NCBI GenBank assembly: GCA_036495685.1
Contig: DASXMJ010000052.1
Location: 1 to 64,000, forward strand
Reading direction: 5' to 3'
DNA: 64,000 nucleotides
DNA from: Candidatus Binataceae bacterium
GTDB taxonomy: Bacteria; Desulfobacterota; Binatia; Binatales; Binataceae
Below are positions 8,050 through 17,268 of this stretch, piece by piece. The translations under genes and the position numbers were made by a program. The notes below the pieces were generated by a model that was not told the DNA's origin, did not search any database, and saw only the letters and a list, made by a program, of their open reading frames with translations. How positions within the stretch are numbered: the stretch's first letter is position 1; each line of letters starts with the position of its first letter.

Positions 8050-9417
8050 CTAGCTTGCGGTCGCTGCCCCGGAAGTGAGCATCAGGCGCTGCGCGTAGGG
8101 CATGAGGGTGGCGAAGAGGTTCACCTGCGAATCGAGTGTTTTCCCGAGCCCGCTCAGAAGACCCATTACACGATTGACCAGCAGCACGTCGCCGGGGACC
8201 TCCACGATCGGATTGGCGCGTAGGGTCTTCGGGAACTCGTCGGAGAATTGCTCCACGAGCTCCTTGTCTGCATAGGCTTTGTTTTGGCGCAGGGTCTGCC
8301 CAAGGAACAGGTCCGCCAATGCGAGCAAGGTCTCGGGCGAGCCATCTTTGGTTCGAAATCCGAGTTCACGGAAGGCCCGGATGATCGCCTCGCGGTCCGA
8401 AGTCAAAATCGCGAAGGTGAGACGTACGATCCCCTCGCGAACGTTGCTCGGGAAATCCTTGGCCAGTCCGAAGTCGAGGAAAACTAGCTTGGGCCCGGCC
8501 TGCACGAGGATATTGCCCGGGTGGGGATCTGCATGAAAGAAGCCATCGCGAAGAATCATGTCGCAGAAACGATCGATAAGCTTCTGTGCGACCGCGCGCT
8601 TGTCGATGCCGGCGCGTTCGAGGGCCGCGATGTCGGTGATCTTGACGCCGTCAACCAGCTCCATCGTAAGCACCCGGCGGGTGGTGAAATCGCAGTAGAT
8701 CTCCGGGACGACCACGTCATCGCAGGATGCGAAATTGCGCTTGATGGTGATAGCGTTTTCGCCTTCGTGCTCGAAATCGAGCTCCATCGGGATGTACTTC
8801 ATCACTTCGCGTGCCACCACCTGGAAATCGAAGTCGCGTTCAAGCCACGCCAGCATCCTGAGCACGAACATCATGTTGCGCAGATCGGCGCGCACGATGC
8901 CTTCGATCCCGGGATACTGAACCTTGACGGCACAGCGGCGTCCGTCGGGCAAGCGGGCCGCATGAACCTGCGCGAGCGAGGCGGAGGCAATTGGGGTTTG
9001 ATCAAATTCCGCGAATACCGACTCCAGTGGTCGCTTGAGTTCGGTTTCGATTTGCCGGCGAATGATTTTAAAGGACCGGGGCGGCACTCGATCGTGCAGT
9101 CCCGACAGGGTCGAGACCCACTCGTCAGGGAGTATGTCCGCGCGTGTGGCGATGAACTGCGAAGCCTTGATGAGTAGGCCTTCCAAGCGCACCGCGGTCG
9201 CGTACATTGCCCGCGCCGAGCGCAAATCCTGCCGGCGAAACAGCGCGTCGCGGTTGCCTCTGGAAATGTATCGGGTCCAAAGCTGGACGGATTTGTAGCC
9301 CACGTACACGTAGGCTGCGAGCCACGCGATATTCGCGAAGCGCCAGGCGCGGGTGGAGAGACCCGGTTCCGACGCGTCAGGGGAGAACTGGGGCAGGGCT
9401 TTTTCAGCGGACCGCAT
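8050..9417 (-). CDS. AarF/UbiB (ABC1) family atypical kinase
   Basis: A 455-residue ABC1/UbiB-type kinase-like ATPase associated with ubiquinone or lipid metabolism at the membrane. Visible marks are SASLAQVHAARLPDGR, the ATP-site Lys in CAVKVQYPG, the catalytic FFHADPHPGN and the DFG-like VFLDFGLA. The family's KxGQ motif is KASQ here (residues 84-87), with Ser replacing Gly, which may change nucleotide selectivity. A hydrophobic stretch near residue 30 could anchor it. The ATG at 9417 is preferred over more distant starts that add about 98 unconserved residues, although no strong ribosome site is seen. Confidence 0.85.
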   Translation of the reverse strand: MRSAEKALPQFSPDASEPGLSTRAWRFANIAWLAAYVYVGYKSVQLWTRYISRGNRDALFRRQDLRSARAMYATAVRLEGLLIKASQFIATRADILPDEWVSTLSGLHDRVPPRSFKIIRRQIETELKRPLESVFAEFDQTPIASASLAQVHAARLPDGRRCAVKVQYPGIEGIVRADLRNMMFVLRMLAWLERDFDFQVVAREVMKYIPMELDFEHEGENAITIKRNFASCDDVVVPEIYCDFTTRRVLTMELVDGVKITDIAALERAGIDKRAVAQKLIDRFCDMILRDGFFHADPHPGNILVQAGPKLVFLDFGLAKDFPSNVREGIVRLTFAILTSDREAIIRAFRELGFRTKDGSPETLLALADLFLGQTLRQNKAYADKELVEQFSDEFPKTLRANPIVEVPGDVLLVNRVMGLLSGLGKTLDSQVNLFATLMPYAQRLMLTSGAATAS

Positions 9418-9957
9418 GTATCGATTCAGAAGCCGTACCGATACTCGGATTGTAGACGATACGAGAACAGCTGAGAATCCAGGATCTCCGCCAATCGCCG
9501 TTTCGATCTCAAATCGAAGACTCTGACGGCGGTGGATTCGGATCTTCGTGAGGTGAGTCGTCTGCTGTCCGCAAGTCACCGCTGGTTGCGGCGCAGGGCC
9601 GGGTCGCTCGCGTATACATGAGGATAAGGTCTCGCCCGGGCATCCGGGCGGGCAGTCCTCTGCCCTGCAATGGAAGTAAATTCGCTCTCCTACTTTGGAA
9701 AAAGATCCCACACCTACGATCGAGCGAGTTCCGTGGGAAACGGATTAGCTCAGCTTGACCCGACGCGCCGGCGCCGCTAATCTCCAGCCATGCCAGATTT
9801 CGTAGCCGCCATAACGGGGCCTAATCGCGAATTCCCATGAGTTGAACGACTCCGAAATCCGGCCTCGGAAAAAGCCCTGGGCGCTTCGGAGCCCCGGGGC
9901 TTTTTCTTTTGTGTGCGCCGCTGACGCCATGTGGGCGTCGCGAAGAGTGTGGATGCG
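9418..9957. other. Divergent intergenic region with an internal terminator
   Basis: About 500 bases between the minus-strand AarF gene and the plus-strand MFS gene. No protein gene is convincing; the 170-codon minus-strand frame at 9745-10257 is antisense to the MFS gene. A strong terminator hairpin at 9869-9910 has no protein gene before it on the plus strand, so a small RNA or 5' leader may lie upstream of it. Confidence 0.5.
9869..9910 (+). terminator. Intrinsic terminator without an upstream gene
   Basis: The left arm AAAAAGCCCTGGG (9869-9881) pairs with the right arm through GGGGCTTTTT. The loop contains TTCG and the hairpin is followed by a run of T with one C (9901-9910). The A-run on the other side could make it work on both strands. 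It lies only about 20-50 bases before the MFS start codon, so it may attenuate that gene or end an unseen RNA. Confidence 0.7.
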
Positions 9958-11208
9958 ATGGAAGCGGTTCTCAAAGAAGCTTCGACTATAAAAGGAATAA
10001 TCCGCCGGTACTATGCGGTCTGGCTCATGTATTCGTTTGCCGGCGGATTCTTGTTTGGCGTCTACCCGATTTTTCTCAAGTCGCGCGGCCTGACCCAATT
10101 TCAAATCAACTCGGTGCTGGCGACCTATTTCGTCGTTCTGTTTTTCACTGACGTGCCGACGGGCGCTTTTGCAGATGCACTCGGAAGGCGGCGCTCGTTC
10201 GTGGTGGGAACGCTGCTGCGCGTGTCGGCGTTCATCGTTTATTTCTTTGCGCATCATTACTACGTGTTCCTCATCGCGGAGAGCATCGACGGTATCGGTA
10301 CCACCTTCTGCAACGGCGCAATCGATGCGTGGGGCATCGATGCACTTGATGAGGCAGGCTATGAAGAACTCAAGGACCGCCTGTTCTCGCGAATTTCGCA
10401 GATTTCCAACGCTGCCTTCATGGGCTCCGCCATGCTTGGTGCGTACGCCGCCGATATCGATATCGCGTGGCCGTGGTTGCTAGGCGCCGCCGGGTTTTCG
10501 CTTTCGTGTGTGGTCGGTGCGACTCTAATGAGGGGCGAGAAGCTGCGGAGTGCTCACCTCGAGCTGCGCGCGATTCCGCTGCACGTCGCGCAACAGGTGC
10601 GCAGCGGAATTCAGCTGGGACTGGGTGCCGAGACCGTATTGAAGCTAAGTCTCGCCGGTGCGATCACCTTCGCGGCGTGGGCACCTTACTGGCTCGAATG
10701 GCCGATCATGTTCAACGAGCGCTTCAGTGTCGGAGTCTGGATCATCGGATGGATCTACTCCGGACTAACGATCGCGCGCATGATCGGCGCCGAAGTAATG
10801 ATTCGAATCGGCTGCGATGAGTACGGACGGGCCGCACGCGTAAGCCTGCTGCTGATCGTTGCAAGCGTGATGCTCTTCGCGGCGGGCGTGTTTGGCCATC
10901 TCCCGGTTCTGTCCCTTGCGATGCTATTTGCGATGAACCTGGCGACGGGCGCGATGGTGCCACTCTTGCAGAGCTGGTTTAACGAACAGATCGAATCGAG
11001 TCAGCGTGCAACCTTGCTCTCGTTCAGCAGCACCTTTCAGACGCTCGGCGGGTCGCTGGGACTGCTGGTGGGCGGCGTCATTGCCGACTCGTCGGGAATT
11101 CCATTCGCATGGCAGATCGCGGGGATGATTTCCCTGCTCGCGGCGCCGATCTATTGGTCGTTACGGCCACGCGCGGTGGTTGAGGTCGGCGCCGTGACCC
11201 TCGACTGA
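9958..11208 (+). CDS. Major facilitator superfamily transporter
   Basis: An integral membrane permease of about 416 residues with some eleven to twelve hydrophobic helices. The MFS motif A region is recognisable as GAFADALGRRRSF between helices 2 and 3. The cytoplasmic centre (ALDEAGYEELKDRLFSRISQ) resembles MFS members close to tetracycline and multidrug carriers. Substrate not deducible. The ATG at 9958 is one choice; in-frame GTGs at 9931 and 9949 are alternatives, none with a clear ribosome site. The terminator just upstream suggests attenuation or separation from an upstream RNA. Confidence 0.8.
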   Translation: MEAVLKEASTIKGIIRRYYAVWLMYSFAGGFLFGVYPIFLKSRGLTQFQINSVLATYFVVLFFTDVPTGAFADALGRRRSFVVGTLLRVSAFIVYFFAHHYYVFLIAESIDGIGTTFCNGAIDAWGIDALDEAGYEELKDRLFSRISQISNAAFMGSAMLGAYAADIDIAWPWLLGAAGFSLSCVVGATLMRGEKLRSAHLELRAIPLHVAQQVRSGIQLGLGAETVLKLSLAGAITFAAWAPYWLEWPIMFNERFSVGVWIIGWIYSGLTIARMIGAEVMIRIGCDEYGRAARVSLLLIVASVMLFAAGVFGHLPVLSLAMLFAMNLATGAMVPLLQSWFNEQIESSQRATLLSFSSTFQTLGGSLGLLVGGVIADSSGIPFAWQIAGMISLLAAPIYWSLRPRAVVEVGAVTLD

Positions 11209-11403
11209 CGGAGGCTTGCTTAAAAGAACCGCACGCCGCCGCGACAGCGACCGGGCTCCCTCTGTCGCCCTTTGCCGTTGAAGGGTGGTCAATGGTGAAG
11301 GCGGGAGGCTGCAAACATCTGACTAGCTATCAAGCCAATCGTCCGTTAGACATAATGGCTTACGCGGCGCGTAGCGGCGCCCTGCAGGCGGATGCCAACA
11401 AAG

Positions 11404-12612
11404 ATGGATTTCCCCAGGATCAAGCGGCTCCCTCCCTATGTCTTCAACGCGATCGGCGAGTTGTGCCTCAAAGCCCGTCGTGCCGGCGAAGACATCATCG
11501 ACTTCGGCATGGGAAATCCCGATGAGGCCACGCCTCCGCATATCGTTGCCAAACTGGTCGAGGCTGCCACCAAAGCGCCCAACCATCGCTATTCGGTTTC
11601 CCGCGGTGTGTATAAGCTGCGCCTGGCGATCACCGACTGGTACCAGCGCCGCTACGGGGTCAAACTGGACCCCGACTCCGAGGCGATCGTAACTATCGGT
11701 TCTAAAGAGGGTATCGCGCATCTTGCGCTCGCGATCCTCGATCAAGGGGATGTAGTGCTAGCCCCCACGCCCACCTATCCGATTCACCAATACGGTTGCA
11801 TCATCGCGGGTGCCCAGGTCCAGGGCGTGCCCCTGCGTTCCAGCGGCGAGGAATTCTACGACGAGCTGACCGCGCTGGTGAGGCGGACATGGCCGCGCCC
11901 CAAGCTCCTGGTTATGAACTTTCCGCATAACCCGACCACCACAACCGTCGATCTCCGCTTCATGAAGCGGGTCGCCGACTTCGCGCGCGAAAATGAGATC
12001 ATGATCGCGCACGACCTGGCGTACGCGGATCTGTGTTTCGATGGCTACCGAGCGCCTTCGTTCATGCAGGTAGAGGGCGCAAAAGATATCGGGGTGGAAT
12101 TTTTCACCCTTTCCAAGAGCTACAACATGCCGGGTTGGCGAGTCGGCTTCGCGGTCGGAAACCGGGAGATGATTGGCGCGCTGGCGCGGCTCAAGTCCTA
12201 CTTCGACTACGGGATCTTTGCGCCCGTGCAGGTCGCGGCAATCGCGGCGCTGAACGGTCCGCAGGATTGCGTTGCCGAGATCATTCAGACCTACCGGAGC
12301 CGGCGCGACACCCTGGTAAACGGACTGAATCGCTCGGGATGGCCGGTGGAGAAGCCCAAGGCCACGATGTTCGTGTGGGCTCCAATCCCCGAGCAGTTTC
12401 ACGCGATGGGCTCGATGGAATTCGCCAAGTACCTAATCGCCGAGGCGAAAGTAGCCGTGTCGCCAGGGGTTGGTTTCGGTGCCGACGGAGACGGCTTCGT
12501 GCGCTTCGCCCTTATCGAAAACGAGCATCGTACGCGCCAGGCGCTCCGCGGCATCCGCCGCGCCTTGTCCCGCCTCGAGCCGCGCTTGCCGCGCCGGGCC
12601 GCGGCTTCCTGA
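11404..12612 (+). CDS. PLP-dependent class I/II aminotransferase (AlaC/aspartate type)
   Basis: A fold-type I aminotransferase of 402 residues. The PLP lysine is in [11 protein letters not shown], the phosphate/Asn region is [10 protein letters not shown], and AHDLAYADL provides the PLP-ring Asp. The N-terminus ([18 protein letters not shown]) is typical of the alanine/aspartate subgroup that includes AlaC. It would move amino groups between glutamate or alanine and 2-oxo acids. It is followed after 36 bases by homoserine dehydrogenase and then threonine synthase, so a role in aspartate-family synthesis is likely. The ATG at 11404 is preferred over one at 11392 because alignment-like identity starts there. 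Confidence 0.85.
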   Translation: MDFPRIKRLPPYVFNAIGELCLKARRAGEDIIDFGMGNPDEATPPHIVAKLVEAATKAPNHRYSVSRGVYKLRLAITDWYQRRYGVKLDPDSEAIVTIGSKEGIAHLALAILDQGDVVLAPTPTYPIHQYGCIIAGAQVQGVPLRSSGEEFYDELTALVRRTWPRPKLLVMNFPHNPTTTTVDLRFMKRVADFARENEIMIAHDLAYADLCFDGYRAPSFMQVEGAKDIGVEFFTLSKSYNMPGWRVGFAVGNREMIGALARLKSYFDYGIFAPVQVAAIAALNGPQDCVAEIIQTYRSRRDTLVNGLNRSGWPVEKPKATMFVWAPIPEQFHAMGSMEFAKYLIAEAKVAVSPGVGFGADGDGFVRFALIENEHRTRQALRGIRRALSRLEPRLPRRAAAS

Positions 12613-12648
12613 CGCGCAAACTCCAGAGTGGGGCGGCGGGGTGATACC

Positions 12649-13956
12649 TTGAAACCGGTACGGATTGCCCTGCTCGGCTGTGGCACCGTGGGCGGCGGAG
12701 TGGTCAAACTGCTGCGCCGCAACGCGGGAGTCTACGCGCGCAAGTTGGGACGACCGCTCGAACTGGCCGCGATCGCGGATCGCAGTCTTCAGCCGGACCG
12801 TGCTCTCGGCATAACCTCAAACCTGATTACCCGCGACAGTGCCGCGCTGGTCGGACGGCCGGATATCGACATCGTGGTCGAACTGTTCGGCGGGCATCAG
12901 CCGGCGCGATCCCTCATCTTGAAAGCCCTGGCGACCGGCAAAGACGTCGTCACCGGCAACAAGGCGCTTCTCGCCGAGTACGGCGGCGAGATCTTCCAAG
13001 CCGCTGCGCGGCACGCGCGCGCAATCGGTTTTGAAGCGAGCGTTGGCGGTGGCATTCCGATAATTCGCACGCTCCGGCAGGCGCTCGCGGGCGACCGCCA
13101 GCGCGCCGTGTACGGAATCGTGAACGGGACCTGCAACTCGATTCTGACCACCATGAGCGAGCACGCGGTCGAGTTCCAGGCTGCGCTGGCCGCCGCGCAG
13201 AAGAGCGGAATCGCTGAGCCCGATCCTACTCTCGACATCGAGGGTCATGATGCGGCCCACAAGCTCTGCCTGTTGGTCACGCTGGCGTTTGGGGGCCTGC
13301 TGACTCCACGGCAGGTTCACACAGAGGGAATCACCCGTATCACTCCGGATGACATCACTTATGCGCGCCAGCTCGGCTACTCGATCAAGTTGCTGGCGAT
13401 TGCCAAAGAGGATGGAGGAGCGATCGAGGCGCGGGTGCATCCCACGATGATCTCCGCGGATCATCTGCTTGCCGGAGTCGGGGGCGCGTTCAACGCCATC
13501 TATATCCACGGCGAGGCGCTCGGTTCGACGATGTATTGGGGTCTAGGCGCCGGGCAAATGCCCACTGCAACCGCGGTGATGGCGGACATACTCGAAATCG
13601 CGCGCGATCGAATTGCCGGTGCCACCGCTCGCTCACATGCGCTCGGACTCCCGATGGAGCACGTGCGGCGTGCCCATGTTAAGCCGATGGACGACGTGGT
13701 ATGCGAGTACTACCTGCGATTCATGGCGCGCGATAAGCCGGGTGTGCTGGGCGCAATCGCGTCGATACTGGGGCGCAACGGCATCTCGATCGCGTCGGTA
13801 ATCCAGATGGACCGGGGAGCGGAAAAGACGGTGCCCGTCATCATGCGCACGCACGAGACCCCCGAGCGCAACCTCAAGCGAGCGCTCCGTCACATTCACC
13901 GTCTGAAGATGGTTGGCGCTAATCCAGCGTTCATTCGAATCGAGGAGAATCTGTAG
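12649..13956 (+). CDS. hom: Homoserine dehydrogenase
   Basis: Reduces aspartate semialdehyde to homoserine with NAD(P)H, the branch point to threonine and methionine. The Rossmann motif is LLGCGTVGGG and the catalytic region includes VNGTCNSIL and a Lys in AHKLC. Residues from about 355 form a regulatory ACT domain (MARDKPGVLGAIASILGRNG), so threonine feedback is expected. The 435-residue length is typical. The TTG at 12649 is chosen because it gives the usual N-terminus KPVRIALLGCGTVG; a GTG at 12628 is the alternative. It sits six bases before threonine synthase in one operon. Confidence 0.93.
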   Translation: MKPVRIALLGCGTVGGGVVKLLRRNAGVYARKLGRPLELAAIADRSLQPDRALGITSNLITRDSAALVGRPDIDIVVELFGGHQPARSLILKALATGKDVVTGNKALLAEYGGEIFQAAARHARAIGFEASVGGGIPIIRTLRQALAGDRQRAVYGIVNGTCNSILTTMSEHAVEFQAALAAAQKSGIAEPDPTLDIEGHDAAHKLCLLVTLAFGGLLTPRQVHTEGITRITPDDITYARQLGYSIKLLAIAKEDGGAIEARVHPTMISADHLLAGVGGAFNAIYIHGEALGSTMYWGLGAGQMPTATAVMADILEIARDRIAGATARSHALGLPMEHVRRAHVKPMDDVVCEYYLRFMARDKPGVLGAIASILGRNGISIASVIQMDRGAEKTVPVIMRTHETPERNLKRALRHIHRLKMVGANPAFIRIEENL

Positions 13957-13961
13957 GCCGT

Positions 13962-15059
13962 ATGCCGGACGCCAATCAGCATGGAGCAGGACGGCCCACT
14001 CGATGGCCCGGCCTCATCGAGCACTATCGCCGCTTTCTGCCGATCGACGAGCAGACCCCGGTGGTCACGCTGAATGAAGGAAACACCCCGCTCGTCGAGG
14101 CTCCGCACATCGCGGAGCGGCTCGGGGCGGAAATAAAGGTTTACTTGAAGTGCGAGGGGGCCAACCCGACCGGTTCTTTCAAGGATCGGGGGATGACGTT
14201 GGCCATTTCAAAGGCGTCAGGCCAAGGAACGCGCGCCGTCATCTGCGCCTCTACCGGCAACACGGCGGCCTCGGCCGCCGCCTATGCGGCTCGGGCCGGA
14301 CTTAAAGCGTTTGTTTTGATTCCCAAAGGATCGGTCGCGCTCGGCAAACTCTCGCAATCGGTCATGCACGGCGCTCGGGTTCTCGAGGTTGTGGGAAATT
14401 TCGACATTTGCTTGAAAGTGGTGCGCGACCTCGCCGAGCGCGACCCGGTGAGAATCCGGTTGGTTAACAGCGTCAATCCCGATCGAATCGCGGGGCAGAA
14501 AACCGCGGCGTTTGAAATTTGTGATCAACTCGGCGACGCGCCGTCGCATCACTTCCTGCCCGTGGGCAATGCCGGGAATATCACCGCATACTGGGCCGGG
14601 TACCAGGAATACCAGGCGGTCGGACTGGCGACCCGAGTACCCAAGATGATGGGTTACCAGGCCGCCGAATCCGCGCCGATCGTTCTGGGGCACCCGATTG
14701 ACGATCCGCATACCGTCGCGACCGCCATCAAAATCGGCAACCCGGCGAGCTGGAAGGGTGCGGAGCGCGCGCGCGACGAGTCCGGCGGTACCATCGACAT
14801 GGTGACGGATGCGGAAATTCTGGCCGCCTATCGGATGCTCGCCCTGGGCGGAGTATTCGCGGAGCCAGCCTCCGCGGCCTCTGTCGCGGGACTCATGAAG
14901 TTTGGCGCGGCCGGCGGAATTCGCCCGGGCTCGACCTGCGTTTGCACCCTTACGGGTCACGGACTTAAGGATCCCGACACCGCCCTCAAGAACCTGAGCA
15001 ATACGATCGTCGTCGAACCGGATATCGCCAAGGTGTTGAAGATTCTCGACAACGACTGA
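13962..15059 (+). CDS. thrC: Threonine synthase
   Basis: A PLP-dependent lyase converting O-phosphohomoserine to threonine. The PLP lysine is in TGSFKDRG, followed by the phosphate-binding segment ASTGNTAASAAAYAARAG. The PLP-phosphate loop is PVGNAGNITAYWAG and the C-terminal active-site Ser/Thr lies in LTGHGLKD. The length (365) fits the short, bacterial and archaeal class. It begins five bases after homoserine dehydrogenase and ends nine bases before the ApgM-like gene. Its substrate should be made by the ThrB homologue at 54858, if not by ApgM. Confidence 0.93.
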   Translation: MPDANQHGAGRPTRWPGLIEHYRRFLPIDEQTPVVTLNEGNTPLVEAPHIAERLGAEIKVYLKCEGANPTGSFKDRGMTLAISKASGQGTRAVICASTGNTAASAAAYAARAGLKAFVLIPKGSVALGKLSQSVMHGARVLEVVGNFDICLKVVRDLAERDPVRIRLVNSVNPDRIAGQKTAAFEICDQLGDAPSHHFLPVGNAGNITAYWAGYQEYQAVGLATRVPKMMGYQAAESAPIVLGHPIDDPHTVATAIKIGNPASWKGAERARDESGGTIDMVTDAEILAAYRMLALGGVFAEPASAASVAGLMKFGAAGGIRPGSTCVCTLTGHGLKDPDTALKNLSNTIVVEPDIAKVLKILDND

Positions 15060-15068
15060 GCAACCAGC

Positions 15069-16301
15069 ATGAAGTACGTCCTCATTCACGGCGATGGGAT
15101 GGCCGATTGGCCTTGCGAGGAGTTGGGTGGAAAGACCCCGCTCGAAGCCGCCCACAAACCCAACATGGACCAGATCGCCACGCGCGGGGCGCTGGGTCTG
15201 GTGGCAACCATACCGGAAGGCATGCCTTCCGGCAGTGACGTCGGGACAATGACCATGATGGGTTACGATCCCCGGCGCTATCACACCGGACGTGCACCGA
15301 TCGAAGCGGCGAGCCAGGGAATCGAGCTAGGCCCGGCCGATGTGGTCTTCCGAATGAATTTGGTGTCGCTGAAGCCAGCGCCGGCCGGCGGGCGCCAGGT
15401 GATGAATGACTTCACCGCAGGTCACATCACCAGCGAGGAGGCCGCGCAAATCGTGACCGATCTTAGTCGCGAACTGGCAGGGGACGGAATCGAGTTTTTC
15501 AACGGGGTCAGCTACCGGCACCTGATGGTCTGGCGCGAGGGAAGCGCCAAGATGAATCTCACGCCACCACACGATATAACCGGCAAGGAAATCGACGCGC
15601 ACTTGCCGAAAGGCGAGGGGGCGCAGCAGTTGATCGATCTGATGCGGCGCGCGTCCGCCCTGCTCACCGATCATCCGGTGAATCGCCAACGGGGTGAACG
15701 CAACCTGCCGGAAGCCAATTCGGTTTGGTTTTGGGGGCAGGGGACGCGTCCCGCGGTGCCGAGCCTAAAGACGCGCTTTGGCTTGGAAGGCTCGGTCATC
15801 TCGGCAGTCGACCTGGTAAACGGCATCGGCCGTCTCGCAGGCCTGCAGCTGATTAAAGTACCGGGGGCCACGGGGTTCCTTGACACCGACTATGCGGCCA
15901 AGGGTCGCTATGGCCTGGAATCCTTACGCACCCGTGACTTTCTGCTCCTCCACATCGAAGCGCCCGACGAAGCGGGGCACATGGGTCGCGCCGATCTAAA
16001 GACCGAGGCGATCGAAAGAATCGACGAGTTGATCGTCGGTCCGATGATTGAAGGGCTCGCCGGTCTGGGTGACTTTGCGATTCTTCTCATGCCCGACCAC
16101 GCCACCCCGTCGAAGCTCAAGACGCACTCGCCCGAGCCGGTGCCATTTGCGCTGATGACCGCTGCGGATCTTGCGCGCCCGGATCGACCGCAGCGCCGCT
16201 ATACTGAAGCTGAAGGTGCAAGGACCGGGCTTAGGGTCGATGAGGGCTGCACGCTGATTGGCGCGCTCTTCGGACGCGATCAGCTCGCCCATCGAAATTG
16301 A
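15069..16301 (+). CDS. apgM: ApgM-family cofactor-independent phosphoglycerate mutase-like protein
   Basis: A 410-residue alkaline-phosphatase-superfamily protein of the archaeal-type phosphoglycerate mutase group. Metal ligands and nucleophile are visible: HGDGMADWP at the start, the Ser of GSDVGTMTMMGYDP, HIEAPDEAGHMG and LMPDHATPSKLKTHSPEPVP. Members next to hom and thrC have been proposed, not proven, to act as a homoserine kinase replacement. Here it is the third gene of such an operon, but a true ThrB-like kinase exists at 54858, so the glycolytic 2-/3-phosphoglycerate mutase role is at least as likely. It starts nine bases after thrC. Confidence 0.85.
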   Translation: MKYVLIHGDGMADWPCEELGGKTPLEAAHKPNMDQIATRGALGLVATIPEGMPSGSDVGTMTMMGYDPRRYHTGRAPIEAASQGIELGPADVVFRMNLVSLKPAPAGGRQVMNDFTAGHITSEEAAQIVTDLSRELAGDGIEFFNGVSYRHLMVWREGSAKMNLTPPHDITGKEIDAHLPKGEGAQQLIDLMRRASALLTDHPVNRQRGERNLPEANSVWFWGQGTRPAVPSLKTRFGLEGSVISAVDLVNGIGRLAGLQLIKVPGATGFLDTDYAAKGRYGLESLRTRDFLLLHIEAPDEAGHMGRADLKTEAIERIDELIVGPMIEGLAGLGDFAILLMPDHATPSKLKTHSPEPVPFALMTAADLARPDRPQRRYTEAEGARTGLRVDEGCTLIGALFGRDQLAHRN

Positions 16302-16314
16302 AACGGAGAAGGGG

Positions 16315-17268
16315 ATGGAGCGAAATCTCGCGCTTGAGGTAGTACGGGCGACCGAAGCCGCGGCGCTCGCTGCCGCGCGGTTCATCGGCAAAGGCGACGA
16401 GCGGATGGCCGATCGGGCGGCCTGCGAGGCGATGCGCAAGACCCTCAACTCGATTGCGATGGACGGCAAAATCGTTATCGGCGAGGGCAAGGAAGACGAA
16501 GCCGAGTCTCTCTACGAAGGTGAGATAGTTGGCAATGGCGCGGGCACCGAAGTCGATGTCGCGCTGGATGCGCTCGAAGGTTCGCTGATCTGCGCCACCG
16601 GTGGTCCCAACGCACTATCCTGCGTCGCACTGTCTGAGCGGGGCAAGATAATCCGCTGCCCCGATACCTACATGGACAAGATCGCAGTGGGACCCGCCGG
16701 CCGCGGGGTAATCGATCTGGACCGCTCTCCCAGCGACAACCTGAAGGCACTAGCTGAAGCGAAGAAGGTTTACGTCGAAGACCTGCGCATCGCGATTCTC
16801 GACCGCCCACGCCATGAGAAGTTAATCAATGAAGTCCGCAAGGCCGGTGCCGGCATCAAGCTGCTCTCCGCCGGCGACCTTTCCGCGGCGATTGCCACCA
16901 CGCGGGTCGAAAGTGAAATCGATATGCTGATCGGCATCGGCGGCGCGCATCAGGGCGTGCTCGCCGCCGCCGCGATCCGCTCGGTCGGCGGGGAGATGCA
17001 GTGCCGGTTCATGCCGCGTAACCCTCAGGAAGCCGAAGCGTGTCTGGTCGCGGGAGTTCTGGATCTGCAGCGACGTTATACGCTGGAAGAGCTGGCCGGC
17101 GACAACGTGATGTTCGCCGCAACCGGTGTGACGACCGGTGACTATCTGCGCGGGGTGAGATTCTTCTCAGGCGGAGCTTTGACCAACAGCGTGGTAATGC
17201 GCTCGAAAACCAGAACCGCACGCTTCATAGAAGCGGTCCATCATTTCGATTTCAAACCGGAATATTGA
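16315..17268 (+). CDS. glpX: Class II fructose-1,6-bisphosphatase (GlpX)
   Basis: A Li-sensitive phosphatase family of gluconeogenesis, hydrolysing fructose 1,6-bisphosphate. Family landmarks are the N-terminal VRATEAAALAAARFIGKGD, the metal region IGEGKEDEA and the substrate loop GGAHQGVLAAAAIRS. The signature normally reading DPIEGT is DALEGS here: the metal ligands Asp and Glu remain, but the catalytic Thr is replaced by Ser and Pro by Ala. The ATG at 16315 has a GGAG six bases upstream. It lies 13 bases after apgM and overlaps the next gene by one base (TGATG), so it is co-translated with its neighbours. Confidence 0.87.
   Translation: MERNLALEVVRATEAAALAAARFIGKGDERMADRAACEAMRKTLNSIAMDGKIVIGEGKEDEAESLYEGEIVGNGAGTEVDVALDALEGSLICATGGPNALSCVALSERGKIIRCPDTYMDKIAVGPAGRGVIDLDRSPSDNLKALAEAKKVYVEDLRIAILDRPRHEKLINEVRKAGAGIKLLSAGDLSAAIATTRVESEIDMLIGIGGAHQGVLAAAAIRSVGGEMQCRFMPRNPQEAEACLVAGVLDLQRRYTLEELAGDNVMFAATGVTTGDYLRGVRFFSGGALTNSVVMRSKTRTARFIEAVHHFDFKPEY

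Noticed and set aside
9745-10257. 170-codon minus-strand frame in the divergent region
   Set aside because: Overlaps the MFS gene start antisense and spans the terminator; no domain.
14217-15284. 355-codon minus-strand frame over threonine synthase
   Set aside because: Antisense to thrC with all its active-site motifs; His/Gly/Arg-rich.
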